From a virus, in the IMG/VR virus record IMGVR_UViG_3300020171_000090, positions 1 to 32,846 of that record: a stretch of 32,846 nt of DNA. The stretch is one strand, 5' to 3'. Shown here in pieces: positions 23,981 to 32,151 of the stretch. The first letter of the stretch is position 1; every line of letters begins with the position of its first letter. A model generated the notes under the pieces. The model saw only the letters and a list, made by a program, of their open reading frames with translations. It ran no database searches and was not told the DNA's origin. Both the position numbers and the translations under genes were made by a program.

Positions 23981-24008
23981 ATTATATGCGATATTTATTT
24001 TTTGTCAA
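23981..24008 (-). promoter_or_regulatory. consensus sigma70 promoter upstream of the portal gene
   Basis: On the minus strand TTGACA (24003-24008), a 16-nt spacer, then TATAAT (23981-23986). Both hexamers are perfect matches. The -35 box overlaps the last codons of the gene ending at 24005. Predicted start is near 23974. It drives the structured leader and, if read through, the portal and capsid operon. It is the strongest promoter I see in the window. Confidence 0.8.
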
Positions 24009-24229
24009 GTAAATGTTATTTGCTTTTCTCCTATCTGAATTTGAAAGCCAATCATCTTTTCAAACGGACAATTATTTTCTCGCCCTCTTCTGTACGTGTT
24101 AAGCTCTATCTTGATATTCTGCAATACTCCATCAGCATCACGATAGACAAAGGCACAGCCTCCTTTGAAATCAAATAGTCCGTGTCTTTTGAAAAGTTCC
24201 GCTTCTTCTTGGTCTTTATCGTTTAGCAT
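24005..24229 (-). CDS. hypothetical protein between terminase and portal
   Basis: A 74-residue protein beginning MLNDKDQEEAELFKRHGLFD, with a strand CAFVYRDADGVLQNIKIELN and a basic segment YRRGREN. No known domain. It begins 2 nt after the large-terminase stop, so it is in the same operon. A packaging accessory role is possible. Its 3' end contains the -35 box of the next promoter. Confidence 0.6.
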   Translation of the reverse strand: MLNDKDQEEAELFKRHGLFDFKGGCAFVYRDADGVLQNIKIELNTYRRGRENNCPFEKMIGFQIQIGEKQITFT

Positions 24230-24231
24230 TT

Positions 24232-25644
24232 TTATTTGTTAAAATAAAATTCATTGAAATTAAACTTCTTATGAGCTTTCATTTTCTTCTCAACGAGAGT
24301 TAATGGCTTGGCTGTTTTGCGTTCGTGCAGAGTTTGCAAGAGGTATCTTAAACTGTCTTGTGCGTGGTCTTCTCCATCTGTATCAACATCTTCTGTTCGA
24401 TGTTCATCGTGAACTAATGCGGGGAATGTTCTTATGGTGTTATAGCAAGTTTTGAATATTTGTAATTGAGGCCGTTCTCCTGCTAAGTATCTGTGAACTG
24501 TATTCCAACCGTCTACTCTTCTGTTGCTTGCGGGACTAAATGCTATTCCGTTATTAGCAAATACTTCTGCGATTGTTTCTGCTCCGCTCTTTCTGTCTGT
24601 AAATCCTGTATTGCTGAATATAGAAGGGTCTGCAACCGAATAGTGATAATTCTCTCCCGTGCTTAATCTTACTACTTCTCTTGCTATTTCGTCAGCGTTT
24701 AATTCTTTGACATATAATTCTCTGTAAACATAATCTCTTCCATCATAATCTATTGCGTGCCACAAACAACAGGCTGGGTTCTTTCTTCCGTGGTCATAAC
24801 TTCTGTATCTTTTCCAATCAATCGGTATCTCAAACGGTTCACAGGTGTGTAGCTTCTCGTCCCATTCATTAAAGTATTGTCCTTCAAATATATCCCAGTT
24901 TCCTTCTCTCCAAGCCTTTCCGAGATTTCCTGTCAAACTGTTGAGATAATCTATATATTCTTTATTCAAACAAGGATTATCTTTGTATGTGGCTGGGAAG
25001 AACTTTGTTTTAGTTTCTCTATTCTCTCTTTGAGGGACAACAAAGTGTTCTTTAATCCAACCGTGTCCTAATCCTCCTGGATTAAATGAAGCGTAAAGTC
25101 TTGGCTTCCAGTTCTGTTTTGAAGTTCTTAATGAACCTTTCAGTTTATCTATTTTTTCTTTTGTGATTTGATTTAATTCTTCCACCGCGATTACATCGTA
25201 TTCTATACCAACATATTTATCTATATCTTTGTCGTTTTCAAATCCGCCTAAAAGTATTCTTGAATGGTTCGGAAATCTTACCACTCCCGTTGAGATATTA
25301 TATTCGTGTTTTATTCTTCCTCTCAAGACAGTTCCGATTAAGTCTTCAAAACTCTCTCTGGCTGATTTTCCTGTTTGTCTTAAAAACAAGCATTTCAAAT
25401 TTGGCATTCTTTGACAGTCGTCCAACGCTACTTGAGAGAATACACTATGACTTTTGCCCGGTCCTCTTGCTCCGCCTACTCCAATATCAACTACTTGATT
25501 ATTGTCTATGTTTCTAGCTTCCGCGTGAAAATCTAATTGCCATTTAAAAGGAACATATTTTGCTTTGAGAAAGTTTTCCAGTTGGTCTCTTGGCACTCCC
25601 GCTTGCTTGGCGGAAGATATAAAAATGTCAATCTCTTTTTCCAT
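24232..25644 (-). CDS. terL: large terminase subunit (packaging ATPase-nuclease)
   Basis: 470 residues from ATG 25644; a TTG at 25674 would lengthen it by 10 but lacks support. The ATPase domain has Walker A GGARGPGKS (57-65) and Walker B VIAVEE (151-156, with catalytic E at the end), then a coupling-type segment YASFNPG. The C-terminal RNase H-like nuclease has YDHG with D284, VADPSIF (D339) and DHAQD (426-430) as likely metal ligands. It cuts concatemeric DNA and powers translocation through the portal. The start overlaps the small-terminase gene by 17 nt. It is placed between small terminase and portal, as expected. Confidence 0.93.
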   Translation of the reverse strand: MEKEIDIFISSAKQAGVPRDQLENFLKAKYVPFKWQLDFHAEARNIDNNQVVDIGVGGARGPGKSHSVFSQVALDDCQRMPNLKCLFLRQTGKSARESFEDLIGTVLRGRIKHEYNISTGVVRFPNHSRILLGGFENDKDIDKYVGIEYDVIAVEELNQITKEKIDKLKGSLRTSKQNWKPRLYASFNPGGLGHGWIKEHFVVPQRENRETKTKFFPATYKDNPCLNKEYIDYLNSLTGNLGKAWREGNWDIFEGQYFNEWDEKLHTCEPFEIPIDWKRYRSYDHGRKNPACCLWHAIDYDGRDYVYRELYVKELNADEIAREVVRLSTGENYHYSVADPSIFSNTGFTDRKSGAETIAEVFANNGIAFSPASNRRVDGWNTVHRYLAGERPQLQIFKTCYNTIRTFPALVHDEHRTEDVDTDGEDHAQDSLRYLLQTLHERKTAKPLTLVEKKMKAHKKFNFNEFYFNK

Positions 25645-25981
25645 AGAATTTTTTGATCGTTGCTTTAATATCAATTCCTATCTCTCCTGAATGCTCCATC
25701 TCTATTTTATCTGTTAGTTTGTTCTTTAACTTGTAAGCTAACTCTAATTCAGGTTTTCTGTTTTTTTTCTTTGCTTTTATATCATTATATAAAGCATTGT
25801 TAAGAAACTCATCAGTTAATCCTGCGTCATTCATAAGCTCTTGAAAGCCTTTGCTTTCTGTTAGCTTTGTTGGAGCTATCGCTGTATTTTCTGAATATCC
25901 GGCTCTGACCATAGCGTCTCCTTTCTTTCTACCGTTTTCTACTATCTCTTTGAAAGCTCTTTTTTGCATTTCTGTTGCCAT
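25628..25981 (-). CDS. terS: small terminase subunit
   Basis: A 117-residue helical protein. The N-terminus (QKRAFKEIVENGRKKGDAMV, then RAGYSENTAIAPTKLTESKG, about 6-45) has the helix-turn-helix-like repeat typical of small terminases of the Terminase_2 type. The rest is a helical oligomerisation region with a charged tail. It binds DNA and presents it to the large subunit. It lies one base after the FkbM gene stop and overlaps the large-terminase start, so it is translationally linked to both. Confidence 0.8.
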   Translation of the reverse strand: MATEMQKRAFKEIVENGRKKGDAMVRAGYSENTAIAPTKLTESKGFQELMNDAGLTDEFLNNALYNDIKAKKKNRKPELELAYKLKNKLTDKIEMEHSGEIGIDIKATIKKFYGKRD

Positions 25982-25982
25982 A

Positions 25983-26744
25983 TTATTTTTTTATGCATAA
26001 ATAATTCCAATAATTCTCGTCTAAGTCTCCGACTTTTTCAAGTGTGAAGTTTTTGTTTAAAATGTCCAATAGTTCCTGCGGATTATTTCCAGCGTCTTGC
26101 AGATACTTTGGATAGTATTCTATTATCATTTTAAGGTTTGGATTTTTTTCTATTGTCTTCTCCATTCCCTTTAAAACTTGTATTTCTGAACCGTCAACAT
26201 CTATTTTTATAAAATCCACTTTGGGAACATCTGCTAATAGAAAATCAAGAGACACACACTGAACTTCTGTGTTGGTTTCTTTTAAGAGAGCCGCTGAAAA
26301 CATTTCTTTTATTTCTTCTTTGTCCCAAGCGGCGCAACTGTATAAATTAACTATATTTTGCAGTCCATTGATAGAAATATTATCTAAAAAATAAGGGTGT
26401 TGCTGTTTGACTGGCTCTATGGCATAAACCTTTCCTTTCTCTCCGACTAGTTTGCCGAATAATACGCTGAAATATCCTATGCTTGCTCCGACATCAACGC
26501 AGACATCGCCTTCTTTTACCAAGTCTTTTACAAGCTGTGTTGTTTTTGGTTCGTATCCAGCTTTGCCGTGAGCCACGAAGTCTATCATTATTTCAGTCAT
26601 CTTGCCTTGTTCCCTGTCAATGTTTCGGCAGATTACAAACCTCATATTGTCTATGACATAAATTATATTTGCTTTTGTGTCATAAACAGGCATAGTTGAT
26701 TTGCTTTCTGAAACTAATGGGTCTGCGTTAAATTCTACTTTCAT
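25983..26744 (-). CDS. FkbM-family methyltransferase
   Basis: A 253-residue class I SAM methyltransferase of the FkbM type. Motif I is DVGASIGYFS (84-93), followed by the acidic end VYAIEPVKQQ (107-116) of strand 2 and DFIKIDVDGSEIQVLKGMEK (about 186-205), a hallmark of the family. Enzymes of this family O-methylate sugars and other small substrates in polysaccharide and natural-product pathways. It overlaps the upstream glycosyltransferase gene by 4 nt and is followed one base later by the small terminase, an unusual junction of glycan and packaging genes. Confidence 0.85.
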   Translation of the reverse strand: MKVEFNADPLVSESKSTMPVYDTKANIIYVIDNMRFVICRNIDREQGKMTEIMIDFVAHGKAGYEPKTTQLVKDLVKEGDVCVDVGASIGYFSVLFGKLVGEKGKVYAIEPVKQQHPYFLDNISINGLQNIVNLYSCAAWDKEEIKEMFSAALLKETNTEVQCVSLDFLLADVPKVDFIKIDVDGSEIQVLKGMEKTIEKNPNLKMIIEYYPKYLQDAGNNPQELLDILNKNFTLEKVGDLDENYWNYLCIKK

Positions 26745-27472
26745 ATAAATTCATTTAATTTATTATCTACCGCATTGCCTTTAAATCTATGCGTCCAAGT
26801 TGTTGAGGTATTTTGTCCGTGAATTACCACGCAGTATTTTCTATCGGATAAATAAACCGGTTTAAATATCTTTGTTGTGTCTTCGTGGCTCTTCCAACCT
26901 TTCATATATTCAGCGTGCTTTTTGCCGTCAAAGAATATATCTTTTGGAAAACAAATTGTATAAAATGGAGGGCAAGTATCCGGATTATATCCTGCCATTT
27001 CGTCTGTTTCGTGGTTGTAAATGTATCCATTCTGAAATATAAAAGCGGTTTTTTCTTTTGGTTTTTGGCTCATTATTTCTTCAAAGGCGTTCCAAGCAAA
27101 CATATCATCGCTGTCTAATCTTGTAAAGTAAATCCAATCAGCATTCTTGCATTCGTTTTCTAAAACTTTTAAACTGTCTAACCTTTCCGCTAATCTCCTG
27201 TTCTTTTCTGACTGCTCGCTAAATCTGTCATCGTAGTATAGTAATCCGCTGAATAAAGGATAGAAACTTAAATCGGAGCAGAAGTTTGCCATTATGGGAT
27301 TATATTCGTCTTCTTTTCTGAAACTCATCAGGTGTAAAAACTTTGTCGGTTGGTTTTCCAAACTTTCCTGCGTGTATTGTTTGAATATTCTTATTCTGTT
27401 TAACAGCCACTTGTTGTCGGGATTAAATCCTCCCAAGTCCGTGAAAGGAGTGTAGACAATATGTTTAATCAT
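26741..27472 (-). CDS. glycosyltransferase, rhamnosyltransferase-like
   Basis: A 243-residue protein with a metal-binding TRLDSDDMF motif (DSDD at 120-123) typical of GT-A glycosyltransferases, and an early tract (FLHLMSFRKEDEYN) like that of the putative rhamnosyltransferase family (PF11316). A C-terminal region with HGQNTSTTWTHRF is also of that type. It would transfer a sugar from a nucleotide donor. The start overlaps the preceding methyltransferase stop by 4 nt. The exact donor cannot be read from the sequence. Confidence 0.65.
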   Translation of the reverse strand: MIKHIVYTPFTDLGGFNPDNKWLLNRIRIFKQYTQESLENQPTKFLHLMSFRKEDEYNPIMANFCSDLSFYPLFSGLLYYDDRFSEQSEKNRRLAERLDSLKVLENECKNADWIYFTRLDSDDMFAWNAFEEIMSQKPKEKTAFIFQNGYIYNHETDEMAGYNPDTCPPFYTICFPKDIFFDGKKHAEYMKGWKSHEDTTKIFKPVYLSDRKYCVVIHGQNTSTTWTHRFKGNAVDNKLNEFI

Positions 27473-28002
27473 TCTTTTTTTACAAAGCCAATTATATAAG
27501 GAAAATGATATTTATATTCTGGAATTTGCTGACTTCGTAAGATTTCTATTTCATACCGACCATAAGGCTTCAACATTTCTATTATATCATTTTCAGAGAA
27601 ACTCCACAAGTGAATTTTATCAACCTCTCCTGCTTCTGTTTCGTTTAACGGAACTGATAAAGCAAATATTCCGCCGACCTTCAATACTCGCATAGATTCT
27701 TTGAGATATTTGATTGGATCATCTAAATGTTCTAACAGCTGTCCCATAACTACATAATCAAATGTGTTGTCTTTGTATTCTAATTTTTCAGGAACCCAAT
27801 CAATAGATTCAAATTCATAATTTCCTAACCCTAAATTATATGCTTCATTTCTTAAATGTTTGCCATAACTTCCCAAGTCTAAAAGTTTTCCGCCATTATA
27901 GTATTCAACTAATAACTTTAATCTCTTTCTGTCAAACCAATCAGGTTCTTTCTGGATATAACTATCTGGAGTGTTTTTATTTTCCTTTGCTAGTCGTTTC
28001 AT
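27469..28002 (-). CDS. class I SAM methyltransferase
   Basis: A 177-residue methyltransferase. Motif I is slightly degenerate, GKLLDLGSYG (38-47) instead of the usual GCGxG. YVVMGQLLEHLDDPIKYLKE (83-102) and LKVGGIFALSVP (107-118) are the standard second and third elements of small Methyltransf_11-type enzymes. Likely substrate is a sugar or lipid-linked glycan, from the neighbours. Joined to the genes on both sides by overlaps of 4 and 26 nt. Confidence 0.75.
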   Translation of the reverse strand: MKRLAKENKNTPDSYIQKEPDWFDRKRLKLLVEYYNGGKLLDLGSYGKHLRNEAYNLGLGNYEFESIDWVPEKLEYKDNTFDYVVMGQLLEHLDDPIKYLKESMRVLKVGGIFALSVPLNETEAGEVDKIHLWSFSENDIIEMLKPYGRYEIEILRSQQIPEYKYHFPYIIGFVKKE

Positions 28003-28159
28003 CTATAAAAATTAACTTTTTAATTTCAAATGTAGAGAATCTTCTTATTTTATGCAATTCTTTTGTTTTACAGTTATCACAATAATCAGGAAGCAAAATA
28101 GCTTGTTTCTTCCCACTTGTCGCATAATATCCTTCTATTTCCCATTTATTATTTTTCAT
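27977..28159 (-). CDS. small protein with a CxxC motif
   Basis: A 60-residue protein with CDNCKTKELHKIRRFS (from about residue 27), a CxxC knuckle and a basic stretch. The rest is mixed charged and hydrophobic. Its start overlaps the stop of the dehydrogenase-like gene by 11 nt, and its end overlaps the methyltransferase start by 26 nt. The first overlap supports it as a real gene. It could be a small accessory factor. No function is recognised. Confidence 0.5.
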   Translation of the reverse strand: MKNNKWEIEGYYATSGKKQAILLPDYCDNCKTKELHKIRRFSTFEIKKLIFIDETTSKGK

Positions 28160-28847
28160 TTAATTTTTTTATAAGTTTTGTAAAATCATTATCTAGAAAC
28201 TCGCAGTTAGGCAATACACAATGCCCTTTTATTTCCGTCATAATCGGTGTTAGCTCTGGCTTGCAGTATTCCGGATAACCCAGCAATTTATAACCTAAGT
28301 TATAATTTCTAATCCACAATGTCCACGCTTCAAAAGGCACATTATACTTTTTACATAACCGTTTTATTTCTTTGTAATATTCTATTTCTAATCCGTAATG
28401 GGTAGTGTCGCAAATTTTTAAAAGTTCTGTCGTTTCTTGATTGTCAAATAAATAGACTTTCATTCCAACTCGCCGGAAATAATCAGCGACTTCGCTTGCT
28501 TTCTCTCCGCTTAAATACTTAACAAAGGTAGTTAAGCTTTCTTCGAGATGAGGATGTATTCCGATAACAGGAGAATGTATAGCATTTAGTTTTCTGGAAG
28601 TCCCAATAGCAACAGTTGAATGGATTACGGTATATGTTGGTTTGTATTTGTCTTGATACTTTATTACCTCTTTTTCAAACTCTTTTGAATAAGAAAAACA
28701 AATGTGCATTATATCTATCTGCTCTTGAAATGTTCCTTTTATTATTCCTTCTTTTCCAACTATTGATGGAGTATAATCCCACAACACTTTTTCTAAACTT
28801 TTACCTATTTCTCCATATCCTATTATTAAGGTATTCTTTGTATTCAT
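28149..28847 (-). CDS. NAD(P)-binding nucleotide-sugar dehydrogenase-like protein
   Basis: A 232-residue protein. The N-terminus is a Rossmann dinucleotide-binding element, TLIIGYGEIGKSL (GxGxxG, about 6-18). HSTVAIGTSRKL (about 75-86) resembles the STVPPGTT-type segment of UDP-glucose/GDP-mannose dehydrogenases, and a helical middle (TTELLKICDTTHYGLEIEYY) resembles their dimerisation helix. At 232 residues it lacks the C-terminal UDP-binding domain of the full enzymes (about 420), so it may act on a different or smaller substrate. The assignment to the dehydrogenase group is moderate; the reaction is not established. Confidence 0.5.
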   Translation of the reverse strand: MNTKNTLIIGYGEIGKSLEKVLWDYTPSIVGKEGIIKGTFQEQIDIMHICFSYSKEFEKEVIKYQDKYKPTYTVIHSTVAIGTSRKLNAIHSPVIGIHPHLEESLTTFVKYLSGEKASEVADYFRRVGMKVYLFDNQETTELLKICDTTHYGLEIEYYKEIKRLCKKYNVPFEAWTLWIRNYNLGYKLLGYPEYCKPELTPIMTEIKGHCVLPNCEFLDNDFTKLIKKLNEK

Positions 28848-29548
28848 ATTTTTAACCAGTTAAAATTAGTTAACTTCTCTCTCCAATATTCCCTGTCGTT
28901 CATTCTTTCGTATGGTATTCTGCTTTCTATTATCTGCCCAAACAATATTCCTTTTGCCACTACTTCAGAAAATCCTTCAAAACTGTTAAGTCGGCAAGCT
29001 ATCTGGTAATTTCTGATTTCTTTGTCTAACTGCGCCTCTGAAACTTGACCGTGATAAATTATATTTTCTTCGTTTTTTCCGCTTATGCCATAGATATGAA
29101 ACTTATAATCCATCATTTTCGCCATTTCTTTTACTGTTTTTAATCCATACTCTTCTTCTCTTCCTTCGTGCATACATAGCCAGATATTTACCTCTCCGTC
29201 TGTTTTCATTGAATATGGATATTTTCTTATGTCCCCGGCGAAAGTAGGATATATTCCTGCTACTATTCCGAAATCAGATAGTTTCTCTTGTTCCACTTTA
29301 TTTTCACAGATATTTTTATATTTTAAAAAGATACTGCCATCTTTCAGATTTAAAATATCGCTCCCGCACCAGAATATCATCTTCTCTCCTTTGTGCTTTT
29401 TAAACGCTGTATAATCTCCTCCGTGATACATTCCAAAAAAGCAAACTGGTTTGTTTATATCTTGTGGATACTGGTATTCTTCAACAGGCCAGTTTTTTAA
29501 AATCTTGTCTTTAAAGTTTGATACGCTTGAAGAAATTCTTATTTTCAT
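28844..29548 (-). CDS. glycosyltransferase, GT-B / family 4-like
   Basis: A 234-residue protein. Near its C-terminus it has FEGFSEVVAKGILFGQIIES, which matches the donor-binding E-G-F-x-E-V-x-A-K-G motif of GT4-type retaining glycosyltransferases. Earlier parts (NIWLCMHEGREEEYGLKTVK, YKFHIYGISG, IIYHGQVSEAQL) are compatible with the second Rossmann domain of the same fold. It is shorter than full GT4 enzymes (about 350-400), the acceptor half being reduced. Overlaps of 4 nt link it to its neighbours. Confidence 0.65.
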   Translation of the reverse strand: MKIRISSSVSNFKDKILKNWPVEEYQYPQDINKPVCFFGMYHGGDYTAFKKHKGEKMIFWCGSDILNLKDGSIFLKYKNICENKVEQEKLSDFGIVAGIYPTFAGDIRKYPYSMKTDGEVNIWLCMHEGREEEYGLKTVKEMAKMMDYKFHIYGISGKNEENIIYHGQVSEAQLDKEIRNYQIACRLNSFEGFSEVVAKGILFGQIIESRIPYERMNDREYWREKLTNFNWLKI

Positions 29549-30096
29549 TTTGTGGCTATTATTATTTTACCGTATTTTTGCCAGTTCTTGTCTTCTGGCC
29601 AGATGACATCTTTCATTCTGACATTCCAATCCTTCAATCTTTCGGGATAATTTCTAATCCGATGACCGTCAAACTTATCTTCTTCCGCATACCATTCACA
29701 AAGTATTATCGCTTTATTAGCTATTCGTGATATTTTATGCATTACTCTCTCTATGTCTTCAACATACATCAAAGTAGCATCGCATAATACAACATCATAA
29801 TTTACATTCTTGTAACCTATGTCTTCTATACTTCCTGTCAAAAGAAAAGCATTGGGTAATTTCTTTATAGCAAATTCTATCGCTTCCTGATTGACATCTA
29901 TTCCAGCTAATTCAGTCTTAAACTTATTGTTTATATTATATAAATTCATACCGCAACCGCATCCAATTTCCAACACACTATTAAAAGGTTTTAATTTTTT
30001 CAACACATTTATTATCTGTTTGCGATGAGGATGTTTTAATGTTTTCCAATATTCATCCGTAAGATTGTTTATTTTTCTATTTTTCCAGTTATTCAT
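29545..30096 (-). CDS. class I SAM methyltransferase
   Basis: A 183-residue methyltransferase. Motif I is VLEIGCGCGMNLY (41-53), with AGIDVNQEAIEFA (64-76) as the acidic strand-2 end and YDVVLCDATLMYV (100-112) as the third element. It is distinct in sequence from the methyltransferase at 27469-28002. Likely target is a sugar or carrier in glycan assembly. Its start overlaps a small cysteine-rich frame by 8 nt, and its stop overlaps the next start by 4 nt (ATGA). Confidence 0.8.
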   Translation of the reverse strand: MNNWKNRKINNLTDEYWKTLKHPHRKQIINVLKKLKPFNSVLEIGCGCGMNLYNINNKFKTELAGIDVNQEAIEFAIKKLPNAFLLTGSIEDIGYKNVNYDVVLCDATLMYVEDIERVMHKISRIANKAIILCEWYAEEDKFDGHRIRNYPERLKDWNVRMKDVIWPEDKNWQKYGKIIIATK

Positions 30097-30208
30097 CTTT
30101 GTCGCTTAATTCGCACCCTCCACAATTTATACACTCATCGTATCCATAAGGGCATTCAAGACTTGATAATCCAGAATTTTCCTCGTTTAATTGCTCGTTG
30201 TTTTTCAT
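30089..30208 (-). CDS. small cysteine-rich protein (39 aa), tentative
   Basis: ATG 30208 to TAA 30089 encodes 39 residues with four cysteines: ECPYGYDECINCGGCELSD, the spacing C-x6-C-x2-C-x2-C of a small metal-binding site. It starts inside the last 53 nt of the dehydratase gene, in a different frame, and ends over the methyltransferase start by 8 nt. It would fill the only gap between those two genes. It could be a short regulator or metal chaperone, or a chance frame. Confidence 0.4.
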   Translation of the reverse strand: MKNNEQLNEENSGLSSLECPYGYDECINCGGCELSDKDE

Positions 30209-30983
30209 TGTTAGTCATTAAGTCTTCTGTTAAAGTTTCCCCTTCTCTTTTTCCTATTATCTTAATATCTCCTTTGATTTCCCCGATTATTCTTTTGGCT
30301 AGTTCGTAAATATTTATCTTTTTTCCCATATCAAGTATAACAATTTCACCAGCGTTGCCGATTTCGCTTGCCTTGATTACTAAATTTACGGCTTCTGGTA
30401 TAGTCATAAAATATCTTTCCATTCTTGTGTCTGTGATTGTCAAAGGCTCTTTAGCGTCTATCTGTCTTTGCCAAATAGGTATTAATGATCCGTTAGAACC
30501 CATCACATTCCCAAACCTAACTGAAACATACCCCGCATTTCTTGTCATTATCTCGGTTATTCTTTTAGTCGCTCCCATTATTGAATTTGAATTTACCGCC
30601 TTATCAGTTGATATATTTATAAACTTTTTCACTTTATGTTTTTTACAAGTCTTTATGATATTCAAAGTTCCTATAATATTAGTGTTGATAGCTTCTTCTG
30701 GGTGCCATTCATTCGGCGTAATGTGTTTTAGCGCGGCGGCGTGATAAACTATCTGCGGTTTAAAATTTTCAAACACTTCTTCTACTGTTCTGGCATTTCT
30801 GACATCTCCCATTCGACCTTTAATCTTGTATCCTTTTTGTTTTAGTTCTTCAAATAAATCAAAAAATGCTGTTTCATTAAAATCTAAAACAAATACTTGA
30901 TTGTCTTTAACAAGTTGTCTGGTGAGTTCCGAGCCTATTGATCCCGCGCCCCCTGTAATTGCTATCTTTTTGTCTCTTATCAT
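30156..30983 (-). CDS. nucleotide-sugar 4,6-dehydratase-like SDR (CapD/FlaA1 group)
   Basis: A 275-residue extended short-chain dehydrogenase of the Polysacc_synt_2 type. It has the NAD(P)-binding TGGAGSIGSEL (10-20), YHAAALKHITP (80-90), STDKAV (125-130) and MGATKR (136-141) with the catalytic K140. In this group a methionine takes the place of the classical tyrosine. Homologues convert UDP-N-acetylglucosamine or similar sugars to 4-keto-6-deoxy products, which the following aminotransferases act on, so it pairs naturally with the DegT gene upstream. It is shorter than classic members (about 330) at the C-terminus. Confidence 0.85.
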   Translation of the reverse strand: MIRDKKIAITGGAGSIGSELTRQLVKDNQVFVLDFNETAFFDLFEELKQKGYKIKGRMGDVRNARTVEEVFENFKPQIVYHAAALKHITPNEWHPEEAINTNIIGTLNIIKTCKKHKVKKFINISTDKAVNSNSIMGATKRITEIMTRNAGYVSVRFGNVMGSNGSLIPIWQRQIDAKEPLTITDTRMERYFMTIPEAVNLVIKASEIGNAGEIVILDMGKKINIYELAKRIIGEIKGDIKIIGKREGETLTEDLMTNNEKQRAIKRGKFWIIKS

Positions 30984-30998
30984 ATATCATATCTTTTA

Positions 30999-31012
30999 TT
31001 TATGATCATAAA
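30999..31012. promoter_or_regulatory. 14-nt perfect palindrome between DegT and dehydratase genes
   Basis: TTTATGATCATAAA is a perfect palindrome in the 40-nt gap between the two genes, one of the few gaps in the glycan cluster. It could be an operator or merely AT-rich sequence. Confidence 0.25.
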
Positions 31013-31023
31013 CTTATATTTTA

Positions 31024-32151
31024 CTAGTTAGCATAATTATTTACACATTTAATTATATAATTACACTCACTATTAGTTAACTCAGGATAAATTGGTAATC
31101 TTGCTTGTTTTTTAGCTAAATCTTCAGTTACGGGAAGAGAAAAGTGAAACAAGTTTAAGCCTTTCAAAAGATGATTTGGGATTAAGTCTCTGATAAGTAT
31201 TTCAATTCCATTATCGGCCATATAATCCCTGAATTTTACGGGGTCATCTACATTGATTATGTATTCCGAATAAACTTGTCCTTCATATTGTATTGGCTTT
31301 TCTATTTTGTCATTAACTATTCCATCGTTGTATAATTGAGCTATTGCGTATCTTTTAATCAATATGTCCGACAGATATTTCATCTTAACATTCAAAACCG
31401 CCGCTTGAATGTTATCTAATCTTGAGTTCCATCCCCAGTCCATAATTTCAGGTTGTTCTATTCCTAATCCGATTAGAGAGTTTTGGGTTATGTTCCAATG
31501 GTTTCTTAACAACAAAAGTCTTTCATAAAGATATTTATTATCGGTTACTATTGCTCCTGCGTCTCCATAACAGCCTAAAAGTTTAGGAGAAATAAAGCTA
31601 AAACACCCCGTATGTCCAAAACTACCAGCCATTTTGTTATTATAAGTAGCTCCAAGAGCTTGTGCGGCATCTTCAATTATAAATAAATTATGCTTCTCCG
31701 CAATTTTCATAATTTTTCCCATTTCGCAAATCTTTCCTGATAAATGAACTGGGATAATTGCTCTCGTTTTTGAAGTTATTGCCTTTTCTAATAAATCAAT
31801 GTCCATCAGTCCATCTTCTTTGACATCAACTAAAATCGGAGTAGCCCCGCAATGAACTATTACCTGAATAGTAGCAATGAAAGTATGCCCTACTGTTATT
31901 ACTTCATCACCAGCCTTTATTCCTAACGCTTTTAAGGATAAAAAAAGAGCGTCTGTTCCGCTGTTCACTCCGACAGCATACTTGACGCCTACATAATCCG
32001 CTAATGATTTTTCAAACTGTTTTACATCATCTCTTAAAATAAAATCCCCGTTAGATATACACCCTAAAACCGCTTTGTCTATTTCGTCCTTATGTTGAAC
32101 ATAAAAACGCTTATAAGAACTATTAATAAAATTTATTTTATATTCGGACAT
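31024..32151 (-). CDS. DegT/DnrJ/EryC1/StrS-family sugar aminotransferase
   Basis: A 375-residue PLP-dependent enzyme of normal family length. The cofactor region has GVNSGTDALF (61-70), VHLSGK (135-140) and IIEDAAQALGATY (158-170, with D161 and Q164). The catalytic lysine is K190 in SFISPKLLGCYGD. The C-terminal part shows PNHLLKGLNLFHFSLP and a KKQARLPIYPEL segment typical of the family. It would add an amino group to a keto-sugar made by the dehydratase or transketolase. Overlaps the transketolase C-subunit gene by 14 nt. Confidence 0.9.
   Translation of the reverse strand: MSEYKINFINSSYKRFYVQHKDEIDKAVLGCISNGDFILRDDVKQFEKSLADYVGVKYAVGVNSGTDALFLSLKALGIKAGDEVITVGHTFIATIQVIVHCGATPILVDVKEDGLMDIDLLEKAITSKTRAIIPVHLSGKICEMGKIMKIAEKHNLFIIEDAAQALGATYNNKMAGSFGHTGCFSFISPKLLGCYGDAGAIVTDNKYLYERLLLLRNHWNITQNSLIGLGIEQPEIMDWGWNSRLDNIQAAVLNVKMKYLSDILIKRYAIAQLYNDGIVNDKIEKPIQYEGQVYSEYIINVDDPVKFRDYMADNGIEILIRDLIPNHLLKGLNLFHFSLPVTEDLAKKQARLPIYPELTNSECNYIIKCVNNYAN

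Noticed and set aside
30355-30744. 129-residue plus-strand hydrophobic frame
   Set aside because: It lies antisense to the dehydratase gene, which has clear catalytic motifs; no leader or context supports it.
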